Shown piece by piece: positions 35,309-46,737 of a stretch of DNA of 64,000 bases. The stretch spans positions 1-64,000 of the forward strand of contig VWVT01000011.1 in the NCBI GenBank assembly GCA_008638415.1, written 5' to 3'. Every line of letters begins with the position of its first letter. Position 1 is the stretch's first letter. This DNA comes from Nocardiopsis sinuspersici. Lineage in GTDB: Bacteria > Actinomycetota > Actinomycetes > Streptosporangiales > Streptosporangiaceae. The notes beneath the pieces are model-generated. The model saw only the letters and a list, made by a program, of their open reading frames with translations, was not told the DNA's origin and made no database searches. Position numbers and translations under genes: made by a program.

Positions 35309-35905
35309 ATGCCGGAGTTCGGATTTCTCGACGGCCAGCCGTTCTGGCTCGTCTACTTCACGCTTCTCGGCGTGGTCCTGTGCCGTGCCCAGGCCACGTA
35401 CTGGATCGGCCGCGGACTGGGTGCCGGGGTGTACCGCAGCCGCATGGGCGCGAGACTCGGCGCGCGGCTGGACGCCGCCCGGCAGCGCATCGACCGCTAC
35501 GGCGCCCCCGTGGTCACCCTGAGCTTTTGCACCGTCGGCGTGCAGACCGCCGTCAACCTGGCCGCGGGCGCCATGCGCATGCGCTTCCCGCGCTACCTCG
35601 CCGCGATGTTCGTCGGCTCGCTGGTCTGGGCGGGCATGTGGGGCGTGGTCATCGGCGGGCTGGCGGGCACCTGGTGGTCCATGTTCCTGCACTCGCCGTG
35701 GATGGCGCTCGGCACGGGCACGCTCGCCCTGGCGGCCGTGGTCCTGCTGGTCCTGCGCTCCCGCCGCTCCGGCGCCGCCGGCCCCGTGGGCGACGGTTCC
35801 CCCGCGGACGGCGGTTCCGTGCCCGAGGGGGAGGAGGGCGCCGCCGACACGTCCGGCGGCGCCGCCGGACCGCGCCGGCGCCGCGCACCCACGAACCACT
35901 GCTGA
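35309..35905 (+). CDS. DedA-like (VTT domain) membrane protein
   Basis: The 198-residue protein has four to five spans and the layout of the VTT/DedA fold: 'RAQATYWIGRGLGAG', then 'RYGAPVVTLSFCTVGVQTAVNLAAGAMRMRFPRYL' as the usual 'RFGPxxVxxxRFxPGxRxxxxxxAG' segment in a reduced form, and a C-terminal Gly/Glu-rich cytoplasmic tail. DedA proteins move lipids between membrane leaflets. The usual acidic and arginine residues of classic DedA are partly absent here, so activity is uncertain. AGGTAAGGG precedes the ATG. The iron-box-like site upstream suggests iron control. Confidence 0.65.
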   Translation: MPEFGFLDGQPFWLVYFTLLGVVLCRAQATYWIGRGLGAGVYRSRMGARLGARLDAARQRIDRYGAPVVTLSFCTVGVQTAVNLAAGAMRMRFPRYLAAMFVGSLVWAGMWGVVIGGLAGTWWSMFLHSPWMALGTGTLALAAVVLLVLRSRRSGAAGPVGDGSPADGGSVPEGEEGAADTSGGAAGPRRRRAPTNHC

Positions 35906-36073
35906 CGGGCCGACCGTAAACGTCACCGGTGTGACGGGTGCGCCTTCCTCCCGCTGATCTTGCTCCCAGTGGCACCGCCGGTGGTCGAGAGCCTCACCAA
36001 AGGCGGGATCATCCAGGTGGGCGCGGTTCGTCGGACGCGCCACCCGCCCTCCGTTGCCCTAACCTTGGGCGAT

Positions 36074-37117
36074 GTGAACCAACAGAACCCCTATCCCTGG
36101 CCCGGCGCCTCCGCCACCGGAGTCGGGTCCTGGCCCGGCGAGGACCCCGGCGAGGCCATGCGCACCGTCCTCGGCGAGCTCCCCGACCTTCCGCACCTGC
36201 CCGAACTGCCCGAGCGCGGTGTCGGCGCCGACATGGTCGGCCGCACCGGCGGCCTCCTGCCGGAGTTCCCCATCGAGGTCCAGCCCAGCGGATGGCGGGT
36301 CGCCGACAGCCCCGGACGCGACCTCGGCCGCGCCGCCAGCCTCATGTCCTACGACCTCGACGCCCTCACCGAGCACGCCCACGGCTTCACCGGCACCCTC
36401 AAGGTGCAGGTCGCCGGGCCGTGGACCCTGGCGGCGTCGATCGAGCTGCGGGGCGGCCAGCGCCTGGTCGCCGACCCCGGCGCCTGCCGCGACCTGGCCG
36501 AGTCCCACCTGGAGGGCGTCCTCGCCCACCTGGCCGAGGTCCGCAAGAGGGTCCCCGGAGCACGGATCATCGTCCAGGTCGACGAGCCCTCCCTGCCCTC
36601 GGTCCTGCTCGGCTCCCTGCCCACCGCCAGCGGCCTGAGCCGCCTGCCCGCGGTCGACCCGGTCCGGATCGAGGCCTCACTGCGCGTCCTCTTCTCCGCG
36701 ATCGCCGAGAGCGGGGCCGTCCCCGCCGCGCACTGCTGCGCCCCCGGCGTCCCCGTCGACCTCCTGCGGCGCAGCGGCGCGCGGGCGCTCAGCCTCAACG
36801 CCCTGCTCCTGACCCGCGACCACGACGAGATGGTCGGCACCGCCGTGGAGGCGGGGGTCGGACTCCTGCTCGGCGTGGTCCCCTCCACCGACGACGGGAC
36901 CCCCGCGCAGACCGCCCGAATGTCCGACCCCGCCGCTACCGTCGACCCTGTTCGCGAGTTGTGGAACCGGCTGGGATTCTCCCCTGACCTGCTCTCCCGC
37001 GCGGTGGTCACCACGCCCACGTGCGGTCTCGCGGGCGCCTCGCCCGGGCACGCGAGGGCGGCGCTGACCGCCTCCCGCGACGGTGCCCGGGTCCTGCGGG
37101 ACGAGCCCCGCAGGTAG
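36074..37117 (+). CDS. Short MetE-like cobalamin-independent methionine synthase
   Basis: The 347-residue protein equals only the C-terminal catalytic half of MetE. Zinc ligands are visible as His220 and Cys222 in 'AAHCCAPGVP' and distal Cys318 in 'TTPTCGLAG', and 'VQVDEPSL' (Asp170) matches the homocysteine-site motif. It lacks the N-terminal half that binds polyglutamylated folate, so its methyl donor probably differs, as proposed for core-MetE proteins. I chose GTG 36074; a TAACCT box ends 8 bases before it, which suggests a leaderless message, and the longer frame from 35960 adds unrelated residues. It is followed by ligA after 53 bases, an order also seen in streptomycetes. Confidence 0.8.
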   Translation: MNQQNPYPWPGASATGVGSWPGEDPGEAMRTVLGELPDLPHLPELPERGVGADMVGRTGGLLPEFPIEVQPSGWRVADSPGRDLGRAASLMSYDLDALTEHAHGFTGTLKVQVAGPWTLAASIELRGGQRLVADPGACRDLAESHLEGVLAHLAEVRKRVPGARIIVQVDEPSLPSVLLGSLPTASGLSRLPAVDPVRIEASLRVLFSAIAESGAVPAAHCCAPGVPVDLLRRSGARALSLNALLLTRDHDEMVGTAVEAGVGLLLGVVPSTDDGTPAQTARMSDPAATVDPVRELWNRLGFSPDLLSRAVVTTPTCGLAGASPGHARAALTASRDGARVLRDEPRR

Positions 37118-37167
37118 GCGCCGGGAGTCCGCGACCGCAGCAGGCGAGCACGAGAGCAGAAAGGTAG

Positions 37168-39474
<2,307 letters not shown>

Positions 39475-40060
39475 GAGGCCGCGGTCCGAGGACGGCCACC
39501 GGGTCCGGGGCCGGGGAGACCGGTTCCGGACCCGGTGGGACCGGAAACGACGTGACCGGAACCGGTGCAACCCCGGAGATCGCTGGGGGCGGTGGGAGCG
39601 GTACCGGCGGCGCCCGGGTCCCGGGGAGCCGGCTCCCGCCGGACCGGGGGAGGCGTCCGCGGCCCGGCGGGAGCCCTCCCATGGAACGTGCGTGAACCGG
39701 ACGGGCTTTTCGGCCGCCGCGCTGCGCTGACCGGTGCGGACATCCGTGGTCGACGGAGGTGACCGATATCCCTTCGCGAGGGTGGCACCTCGACCGTGCC
39801 GGACCTGCGGACGTGTCGGGTCTGGGTACCTTTTCGGCGCTTTCTCATCCCACACAGTCTTCATCCTGGTTAACTGATAGTCCCTGGTGCGCGACACTTG
39901 GTGACGAAGCCACGTAAGGTGGACGTAGTAGACCTAGATACGGGCGCATCTAGAACCAGGATTCGGTCAGGAGGGGTGGCCGAGTTCCGGACACTCCGAA
40001 CCATCAGGAGCGGCGGTGCTGCAGCGCCCCCGCTCCACGGCCCCCTCACGAGGACCAGGC
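39475..40060. other. Intergenic region ligA / GGDEF-EAL gene
   Basis: About 585 bases. The first part is CCGG-rich and contains an 11-bp inverted repeat (ACCGGTTCCGG at 39519-39529, CCGGAACCGGT at 39556-39566), a likely ligA terminator. A less GC-rich part near 39840-39960 holds CTAGAT/ATCTAG (39934-39953) and is the probable promoter area of the next gene. No gene is seen. Confidence 0.5.
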
Positions 40061-42109
40061 ATGAAGGATCCCATCAGCACGAGGGACATCGGCCCCAGGG
40101 CCGGAACGCCGCTGTGGCTGTACATGCTGGGCACCACGGTCGCCGGGGCGGGACTGCTCGCCCTCTCCGCCCTCGGGCTGTCCCCGGACGAACTGCGCAC
40201 ACTCGCCATCCAGCCGCTCCTCTGGGTCCTGCTGTGCGTGATCGTCCTCGGCGAGCTGCGGCCCGTCTCCATCCCCGGGCAGCCGCCCGGCAACGGGGTG
40301 CCCACCTCCCTGCCCTTCTCCTTCGCCCTCGTCATCCAGTACGGGCTGCCCGTGGCCGCCCTCATCCAGGTCACGGCCACCCTCGTCGCCGGGGTCGCGC
40401 GCGGCCACGCGTCCCACCGCGCCGTGTTCAACGCCGCCCAGTACACCCTCTCCCTCGGCGTCGCCGACGCCGTCCTGCGCCTCCTGGGGCCCGTGCTCGT
40501 CCAGGGCGCCCGGTTCCCCGCCGCGGGGGAGCTCGTCACCGTCGCCCTGGCCGGAGCCGCCTACTTCGTGACCAACCGCGTGCTGGTCCTGTGCGCCGTG
40601 GCCATGCACGAGCGCGTCTCCCTCAGGCACACCATGTCCAGAGGGCTGGGCCAGCAGGCCTACATCAACGGAATCCTGCTCAGCCTCGCCCCGCTCGTGG
40701 TCGTGGCCATGAACCACTCGGTGCTCTACGTCCCGCTGTTCGTCCTTCCCCTGGGCGCGCTGTACACGAGCGCCCTGCTTTCGGTCAAGCGCGACCACCA
40801 GGCCAACCACGACGAGCTCACCGCGCTGGCCAACCGCAAACTCCTCACGGTCCGCGCCCAACAGGAACTCGTCGGCGCCCAGCAGCGCGGCGGCTCGGTC
40901 GGCCTGCTCCTGCTCGACCTGGACCGGTTCAAGGAGATCAACGACACCCTGGGCCACCCCATCGGCGACCGCCTCCTGCAGACCGTCGCCCGCAGGCTCA
41001 CCCACAGCGTCCGCCCCGGCGATCTCGTGGCCCGGCTCGGCGGCGACGAGTTCGCCGTCCTGCTGCCCGAGATCCGCGACACCGCCGCCGCCCACGAGGT
41101 CGCCTCCCGTCTCAGGGGAGCCCTCACCGAGCCCGTCCGCATGGACGGCATGGAGTTCGACCTGCAGGCCAGCATCGGCATCGCGCTCTTCCCCCACGAC
41201 GCGTCCGACCTCGCCCTCCTCATGCAGCGCGCCGACGTGGCCATGTACGTCGCCAAGGCCGCCCGCACGGGCGTGGAGTCCTACGACCCCGGCAAGGACC
41301 GCAACTCCACCGCCCGGCTGAGCCTGTACAGCGAACTGCGCCGGGGCCTGTCCGAGGGCGCCCTGGAGATGCGCTACCAGCCCAAGGTCAGCCTGGACGA
41401 CGAGCGCCCCATCGGCCTGGAGGCCCTCGCCCGCTGGCACCACCCCAGTCGCGGCCTGCTCACCCCCGACGAGTTCATGCCGGTCGTGGAGCAGTCCAAC
41501 CTGCTGCGCGCCTTCACCGCCCAGGTCCTGGACCTGGCCCTGGCCCACGCGGCCCTGTGGCACGAGGAGGGCATGACCCTGCCCGTCGCCGTCAACCTCG
41601 GCATGCGCGAACTCCTCGACCCCGAGCTGCCCGGCACCGTCGCCGCCGCTCTGCGCGAACACGGCGTGGAACCCCGACGGCTCGTCCTGGAGGTCGGCGA
41701 GCACGCCCTGATCACCGACCCCGAAGCCGCCACCGAGGCCGTCCACCGGCTCCGCGACCTCGGCGTCGGCCTGTCCCTGGACGACTTCGGCACCGGCCAC
41801 TTCACCCTCGCCCAGCTCGCCGGGCTGCCCCTGGACGAGGTCAAGATCCACGAGTCCTTCACCGCGCGGCTGGTCGACCGGTCCGACAGCGGCCACACCG
41901 TCGTGCGCGCCGCCATCGCCCTGGTCAAGGCACTGGGCATGCGCGCCACCGCCGAGGGCGTCCAGAGCGCCGAGCTCGTCCGCGCCGCCCGCGACACCGG
42001 CTGCCACGCCGCCCAGGGCTGCTACTTCGCGCCGCCGCTGGCCGCGCGGGAGGTCGCCGGCTGGGTCGCCGCCCGCGACGGCGGCACCGCGGCCGACACC
42101 CGCGTCTGA
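40061..42109 (+). CDS. Membrane-bound GGDEF-EAL cyclic di-GMP enzyme (RmdB-like)
   Basis: The 682-residue protein has about six N-terminal spans (residues 15-235), a GGDEF diguanylate cyclase domain with an intact GGDEF motif (327-331), and an EAL phosphodiesterase domain with Glu454-Ala-Leu, 'DDFGTGHF', 'VKIHES', 'AEGVQ' and 'QGCYFAPP'. All core metal and catalytic residues appear present, so both activities are possible. It sits between ligA and gatC, the place of RmdB in the S. coelicolor order as I recall it, where it degrades c-di-GMP and affects development. ATG 40061 has GAGGA; an upstream in-frame start at 40016 lacks support. Confidence 0.85.
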   Translation: MKDPISTRDIGPRAGTPLWLYMLGTTVAGAGLLALSALGLSPDELRTLAIQPLLWVLLCVIVLGELRPVSIPGQPPGNGVPTSLPFSFALVIQYGLPVAALIQVTATLVAGVARGHASHRAVFNAAQYTLSLGVADAVLRLLGPVLVQGARFPAAGELVTVALAGAAYFVTNRVLVLCAVAMHERVSLRHTMSRGLGQQAYINGILLSLAPLVVVAMNHSVLYVPLFVLPLGALYTSALLSVKRDHQANHDELTALANRKLLTVRAQQELVGAQQRGGSVGLLLLDLDRFKEINDTLGHPIGDRLLQTVARRLTHSVRPGDLVARLGGDEFAVLLPEIRDTAAAHEVASRLRGALTEPVRMDGMEFDLQASIGIALFPHDASDLALLMQRADVAMYVAKAARTGVESYDPGKDRNSTARLSLYSELRRGLSEGALEMRYQPKVSLDDERPIGLEALARWHHPSRGLLTPDEFMPVVEQSNLLRAFTAQVLDLALAHAALWHEEGMTLPVAVNLGMRELLDPELPGTVAAALREHGVEPRRLVLEVGEHALITDPEAATEAVHRLRDLGVGLSLDDFGTGHFTLAQLAGLPLDEVKIHESFTARLVDRSDSGHTVVRAAIALVKALGMRATAEGVQSAELVRAARDTGCHAAQGCYFAPPLAAREVAGWVAARDGGTAADTRV

Positions 42110-42199
42110 CCCGCCTCGTCCCCGACCGGCACCGGGACCGGCCCCGGCGCCATAGGATTGACGCCGATAGTCCTTCCGCCGAAGAAACGGTTCGCATTC

Positions 42200-42499
42200 A
42201 TGACCGCCATCACCCGCGATGAGGTCGCACACCTCGCCCGGTTGTCGCGGCTGGCGCTCGACGAGAGCGAGCTCGACACGCTCGCCGCCCAGCTCGGTGA
42301 CATCCTCACCGCCGTGGCCAAGGTGCAGGAGGTCGCCCAGGGCGACATCCCGCCCAGCTCGCACGCCCTGCCGCTGACCAACGTCTACCGCCCCGACGAG
42401 GCCAGGCCCGGCCTCACCCCCGACCAGGCCCTGGCCGGAGCCCCCGCGGTGGAGGACCAGCGCTTCCGGGTCCCGCGGATCCTCGGGGAGGAGGAGTAG
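42200..42499 (+). CDS. gatC: Glutamyl-tRNA(Gln)/aspartyl-tRNA(Asn) amidotransferase subunit C
   Basis: The 99-residue GatC stabilises the GatA-GatB interface of the enzyme that amidates Glu-tRNA(Gln) or Asp-tRNA(Asn). The family start '[19 protein letters not shown]' and the end '[11 protein letters not shown]' are typical. ATG 42200 is chosen because it begins the conserved region; an in-frame ATG at 42158 lies in the promoter area. Only two bases separate it from gatA, so the two are translationally linked. Confidence 0.95.
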   Translation: MTAITRDEVAHLARLSRLALDESELDTLAAQLGDILTAVAKVQEVAQGDIPPSSHALPLTNVYRPDEARPGLTPDQALAGAPAVEDQRFRVPRILGEEE

Positions 42500-42501
42500 A
42501 G

Positions 42502-44001
42502 GTGAGCGACGTCGTCAGCATGACCGCCGCACAGCTCGGCGAGGCCATCAAGGAGGGCAGGGTCTCCTCCGAGGAGGCCACCACCGCCTACCTGGACCGG
42601 ATCGAGGCCGTGGACGGCGAGATCAACGCCTTCCTGCACGTGCGCCGCGAGACCGCCCTGGACCAGGCCCGCGCGGTGGACGCCCGCCGCGCCGCCGGTG
42701 AGGAGCTGGGCCCGCTCGCCGGTGTCCCGGTCGCCCACAAGGACGTGTTCACCACCAAGGACATGCCCACCACGGCGGCCTCCAAGATCCTGGAGGGCTG
42801 GCAGCCGCCCTACGACGCCACCGTCACCGCGCGCCTGCGCGAGGCCGGGCTGGTCCTCCTGGGCAAGACCAACATGGACGAGTTCGCGATGGGCTCCTCC
42901 ACGGAGAACTCCGCCTACCAGGTCACCCGCAACCCGTGGGACACCGACCGCGTCCCGGGCGGCTCCTCCGGCGGCTCCTCCGCGGCCGTGGCCGCGTTCG
43001 AGGCGCCCCTGGCCACCGGCACCGACACCGGCGGATCCATCCGCCAGCCCGCCGCCGTGTGCGGCCTGGTCGGCGCCAAGCCCACCTACGGCGGCTCCTC
43101 CCGCTTCGGGCTGATCGCCTTCGCCTCCTCCCTGGACACGCCCGGCCCGTTCGCGCGCAACGTGCTCGACGCCGCCCTGCTGCACGAGGCCTTCTCCGGG
43201 CACGACCCGCACGACTCCACCTCCGTCGACGCCCCGGTCCCGCCGGTCGTGGACGCCGCCCGCCTGGGCGACGTCAACGGCCTGCGCGTGGGCGTGGTCA
43301 AGGAACTGGACAACGACGGCTTCCAGCCGGGTGTGCGCCAGCGCTTCCACGAGACCCTGGAGCTGCTGGAGTCCCTCGGCGCGAAGGTCGTCGAGCTGTC
43401 CTGCCCGAGCTTCGACGCCGCCCTGTCGGCGTACTACCTCATCGCGCCCAGCGAGTGCTCGTCCAACCTGGCCCGGTTCGACGCCATGCGCTACGGCCTG
43501 CGGGTGGGAGACGACGGCACGCGCAGCGCCGAGGAGGTCATGTCGCTGACCCGTGCCCAGGGCTTCGGCCCCGAGGTCAAGCGCCGCATCATGCTGGGCA
43601 CCTACGCCCTGTCGAGCGGCTACTACGACGCCTACTACGGCAGCGCCCAGCAGGTGCGCACGCTGATCAAGCGCGACTTCGACGCCGCGTTCGAGAACGT
43701 GGACGTGCTGGTCTCGCCGACCACGCCGACCACGGCCTTCCCCATCGGGGAGCGCTCCGAGGACCCCATGGCCATGTACCTGGCCGACCTGTGCACGATC
43801 CCGTCCAACCTGGCCGGGAACGCGTCGCTGTCGGTGCCGTGCGGCCTGGCCCCGGAGGACGGCCTGCCCGTCGGCTTCCAGGTCATGGCCCCGCCCCTGG
43901 CCGACGACCGCACCTACCGGGTCGCGGCCGCGGTCGAGCGGGCGCTGGACGAGCGCGACGGCGCCCTGCTGGCCCGCAGCCCCTACGCGGTCGGCCGGTA
44001 G
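42502..44001 (+). CDS. gatA: Glutamyl-tRNA(Gln)/aspartyl-tRNA(Asn) amidotransferase subunit A
   Basis: The 499-residue glutaminase subunit releases ammonia from glutamine and channels it to GatB. The amidase-signature triad is complete: Lys80 in 'VAHKDVF', cis-Ser155 in 'PGGSSGGSS' and nucleophile Ser179 in 'TDTGGSI', each one residue later than in the S. aureus enzyme. The GTG start follows GGAGGAG at the end of gatC. A strong hairpin follows. gatB is not adjacent: 4.2 kb of accessory genes lie between. Confidence 0.95.
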   Translation: MSDVVSMTAAQLGEAIKEGRVSSEEATTAYLDRIEAVDGEINAFLHVRRETALDQARAVDARRAAGEELGPLAGVPVAHKDVFTTKDMPTTAASKILEGWQPPYDATVTARLREAGLVLLGKTNMDEFAMGSSTENSAYQVTRNPWDTDRVPGGSSGGSSAAVAAFEAPLATGTDTGGSIRQPAAVCGLVGAKPTYGGSSRFGLIAFASSLDTPGPFARNVLDAALLHEAFSGHDPHDSTSVDAPVPPVVDAARLGDVNGLRVGVVKELDNDGFQPGVRQRFHETLELLESLGAKVVELSCPSFDAALSAYYLIAPSECSSNLARFDAMRYGLRVGDDGTRSAEEVMSLTRAQGFGPEVKRRIMLGTYALSSGYYDAYYGSAQQVRTLIKRDFDAAFENVDVLVSPTTPTTAFPIGERSEDPMAMYLADLCTIPSNLAGNASLSVPCGLAPEDGLPVGFQVMAPPLADDRTYRVAAAVERALDERDGALLARSPYAVGR

Positions 44002-44025
44002 GAGCGGCAGGTCCGCGGCGGTACC

Positions 44026-44063
44026 ACGGTGCCCGTCGTCCCGAGAGGGGCGGCGGGCACCGT
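44026..44063 (+). terminator. Terminator of gatCA
   Basis: A perfect 10-bp outer stem (ACGGTGCCCG with CGGGCACCGT) with further inner pairing begins 25 bases after the gatA stop. Confidence 0.75.
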
Positions 44064-44198
44064 TCTGCGTTCCGGGGCGGCGCCCGGGGCGGAGGGAGCC
44101 GGATTCCCCGGCGGCCCGAGGGGCGGACCGCTCAGGCGGGCATTATGAGAGCTTTGTATAGATAAATGCTCTGTTGATGCTTTTGCCGGAAAAGAGAA

Positions 44199-45008
44199 GT
44201 GACGACACGCGTGAGTGCCACAGACGCCGGCGGCCGCGACCAAGCCGCTCCCGCAGACGGTACACGCTCCAGGCGTCGCGTCGTCCCGCTGCTGGGAACC
44301 CGGGTACGCCTGCGGGACACGGCCCTCCTCGGAGCGGTCACCATCGGCTCCGGGGCGCTGTTGACCGGTCTGGGGCTGCTGGCGGTCACGCTCACCGCTT
44401 CCGGCTGGACGCCCGCCGCACGGGTCGCCCTGGCGATCGGCCCCCTCGTACTGCTCACCCCGCTGGTGGCCTGCGCCGCGGGCCACGCCCTCCTCGTGCG
44501 CCGCGGGCCCCGCCTGGCCCTGGAGGACGTGGGCCTCGCGAAGCCGAACCGCGTCCCCGTCGGCCTAGTCCTGTGGATTCCGCTGGCCGTCCTGTCCGCG
44601 GCGCTCTCCACGGGGATCGCACTCGGCGCGGCCTCCCTGCTGGGTGCGGAGGACGCCGGCGGCTCCGCGTCCTCCACGCCCTCCGGCCTCGTGTCGGATC
44701 TGCCACTCCCCGCGGGCGTCGCCGTCGCCGTCGGTATGGCGCTGCTCTTCCCCCTCTTCGAGGAGATCCTCTTCCGCGGTATGCTGCACGGCGCCCTGTC
44801 CCGCCACGTGGCCCCGTGGGCGGCGGCCGTGCTCTCGGCGACGGTGTTCTCCCTCGTCCACGTGACTCCCCTGCTGATGCCCTACACGCTGGTCCTGGGC
44901 CTCTGGCTGGGCTGGCTGCACCGCCGGTACGAGTCCATCGTCCCGTCGGTCGTGCTCCACTGCTGCAACAACGCACTGGTCACGGTCATCGCCCTCAGTT
45001 CGCTGTAG
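44199..45008 (+). CDS. CPBP family intramembrane metalloprotease
   Basis: The 269-residue protein has about seven spans and the CPBP/Rce1 motifs: 'FPLFEEILFRG' (the EExxxR motif), 'FSLVHVTPLLM' (motif 2, FxxxH) and 'SVVLHCCNN' (motif 3, HxxxN). Such proteases cut within the membrane and in bacteria often process or protect against peptides and surface proteins. The GTG at 44199 has a weak GGAAAAGAGAA site and sits behind an AT-rich stretch with a possible TATAGAT -10. It lies between gatA and two minus-strand thioester-domain surface proteins, and converges on the first of these at a terminator; a link is possible but unshown. Confidence 0.85.
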   Translation: MTTRVSATDAGGRDQAAPADGTRSRRRVVPLLGTRVRLRDTALLGAVTIGSGALLTGLGLLAVTLTASGWTPAARVALAIGPLVLLTPLVACAAGHALLVRRGPRLALEDVGLAKPNRVPVGLVLWIPLAVLSAALSTGIALGAASLLGAEDAGGSASSTPSGLVSDLPLPAGVAVAVGMALLFPLFEEILFRGMLHGALSRHVAPWAAAVLSATVFSLVHVTPLLMPYTLVLGLWLGWLHRRYESIVPSVVLHCCNNALVTVIALSSL

Positions 45009-45050
45009 CGAAGGACACCGGCACCGCCGCCGCCTCCCGGGAACGGCGAA

Positions 45051-45084
45051 GGGCCCGTCCCGTGGTCTTCCACGGGGCGGGCCC
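45051..45084. terminator. Bidirectional terminator CPBP / thioester protein
   Basis: A 15-bp stem with one wobble pair and a TCTT loop lies between convergent stops at 45008 and 45120. Confidence 0.8.
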
Positions 45085-45119
45085 TCAGGCACCACCGCTG
45101 TGAGGCGGCCGGAAGGGGT

Positions 45120-46340
45120 CTAGCCCTCCAGGTCCTCGGCGCTCGCGGCCTTGCGCTTGCGGCTGAGGTAGATGGCTCCGCCACCGGCACCCAGGGCGGC
45201 CACACCGGCGGCGACCAGGCCGGCGAGCGCTCCACCGGTGACCGGCAGGGTGGGCTCGTTCTGGTCGTCGGCGGGAGCGGACGGCTTCTCGCTGGGCTCC
45301 TCCGGAGCGGTCGGCTCCGGGGACTCCGGCTCGCTGGGCGCGGGGGACTCGGGCTCGCTCGGCTCGTCGCTCGGCTCCGGGGACTCCGGCGGAGTGACCT
45401 CGCCCTCGGTCCAGGAGGCGCCGGCGGACGCGGAGACGGTGGCCTCGCCGTCCTCGGCGGTGATCAGCGTCTGGGTCGCGGCCTTGTCCGACTCGCCCCT
45501 GAACAGGCGGCCGTTCTCGACGGTGGCGCTGGCCTCCAGGGAGAACCTGGCCTGGCCCGCCTCGGCGTCGGCCGGGACGGAGAAGCCGACCTTGTCGCCG
45601 TCGTCGACGCTGTCGACGGGCTCGCCGGTCTCGATGTCGACCAGCGTGACGCCGTCGGGGGCCTCCAGGTTCACCGGGATACCACTGCCGTTGGTCTCGA
45701 TGAGGAACTCGCCGACGGTCTCCCCGGCCTTGCCGGAGGCCTCGCCCGGAGTGATGCTCAGGGAGGGAGCGGGCTGCTCCACGTCCTTGGCCGCCCCGAC
45801 GAGGTAGTCGTAGACGTCCCTGACACCGTCGGGGTCGGTGCCGGTCAGCTCGGCGCCGTTGCTGAAGTGCCAGATCGCGGCCTGGGTCGCGGCGAGGGCC
45901 TGCTTGTCACCGAAGTGGCGGTTGTCCACCCCGGCGGCCTCGGCCAGCTCCGCGGCGCTGAGCTCCGGGTAGCTGTTCTGGAGGATCCAGCGCACCTTGG
46001 CGGGTGCGGCGAAGTCGCCCGCGCCCGGGTAGGTGGACCAGTCGTCCTCGCGGTACCAGGCGCTGCTGCGGATACCGGTTTCGAGGTCGATGCAGTACGT
46101 CGTCAGAAGGGTGCCGTCTTCGAGCTTCAGGTTGAAGAGGGTCGTTCCGACGCTCTGGCCGTCCATCTTGACGTTGACACCGCTCTTGGCGTTGCCGACG
46201 TACTGGGCGCGGGCGGAGCCGTCATGGGTCTCCGGCTCCGCGGCCGCGGGGGCGGCGGCCAGGCCGAAGGCCAGGAACGCGGCGGCGGAGGCGGCGAGGC
46301 CGGTGCGCCCGACGGTGCGGGGGAGGGAGGAAATACTCAA
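45120..46340 (-). CDS. Thioester-domain surface protein with LPVTG sortase anchor
   Basis: The 406-residue protein has a signal peptide (1-35), a thioester domain and a wall anchor. The predicted internal Cys-Gln thioester is Cys83 in 'TTYCIDLETG' with Gln153 in 'ATQAAIWHF'. Such domains bond covalently to host or partner amines and mediate adhesion. A second domain ends near 285 and is followed by a Pro/Glu/Ser spacer, then LPVTG at 365-369, a span and a basic tail. No sortase gene is in the window. The start is TTG, since no ATG or GTG opens a complete signal peptide. A consensus promoter lies about 250 bases upstream. Its paralogue is next to it upstream. Confidence 0.85.
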   Translation of the reverse strand: MSISSLPRTVGRTGLAASAAAFLAFGLAAAPAAAEPETHDGSARAQYVGNAKSGVNVKMDGQSVGTTLFNLKLEDGTLLTTYCIDLETGIRSSAWYREDDWSTYPGAGDFAAPAKVRWILQNSYPELSAAELAEAAGVDNRHFGDKQALAATQAAIWHFSNGAELTGTDPDGVRDVYDYLVGAAKDVEQPAPSLSITPGEASGKAGETVGEFLIETNGSGIPVNLEAPDGVTLVDIETGEPVDSVDDGDKVGFSVPADAEAGQARFSLEASATVENGRLFRGESDKAATQTLITAEDGEATVSASAGASWTEGEVTPPESPEPSDEPSEPESPAPSEPESPEPTAPEEPSEKPSAPADDQNEPTLPVTGGALAGLVAAGVAALGAGGGAIYLSRKRKAASAEDLEG

Positions 46341-46737
46341 ATCGTGTCCCGGTGTGTTCTAGGGGTAACCGGATAGAAGCATCCGTCCACGAGGCCCTGA
46401 GGCCGAAGGGCGGAAGCGCTGGCCACGGCACGGTGGCAACTGGAAAACCTGTGCCGCCTTCGCGTTCGTCAGTTCCGGGAAGTCACCACGTCGGGGTCGG
46501 GGCGTGACGCCATGTGGGGTGGCGCGATCTTCCGAAGTGGGCTCTGTGATGCGGGAACCGGCCGCAGTGCCGTGGTGTGCCAACGCCAGCCTGATACTAG
46601 CGATCCCCCTGACTACTTCCAACCCGGTTCGCGGAAAATATGCCCCGATACGGCCAGGAAAAAAATTCTGCGCAGGCGGGCCAAATTATGGCCATAGGTC
46701 ACGCAACCAAAAGCGGATTCAGGCGTCCCGCCCGCGC
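46341..46737 (-). other. Promoter and leader region of the LPVTG protein
   Basis: About 400 bases without a gene, AT-richer between 46590 and 46720. It contains a consensus-like promoter at 46594-46622 on the minus strand, which implies a 5' leader of roughly 240 bases; I see no clear riboswitch fold in it. Confidence 0.5.
46594..46622 (-). promoter_or_regulatory. SigA-type promoter for the thioester protein
   Basis: Read on the minus strand: -35 TTGGAA, a spacer of exactly 17 bases, and -10 TAGTAT. This is close to the housekeeping consensus. Confidence 0.55.

Noticed and set aside
35955..36010. A 56-base stretch beginning TGATCTTG and ending GATC that resembles dispersed repeat copy A in length and ends
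   Set aside because: The interior does not align without offsets and the arms pair poorly, so I do not count it as a third copy.
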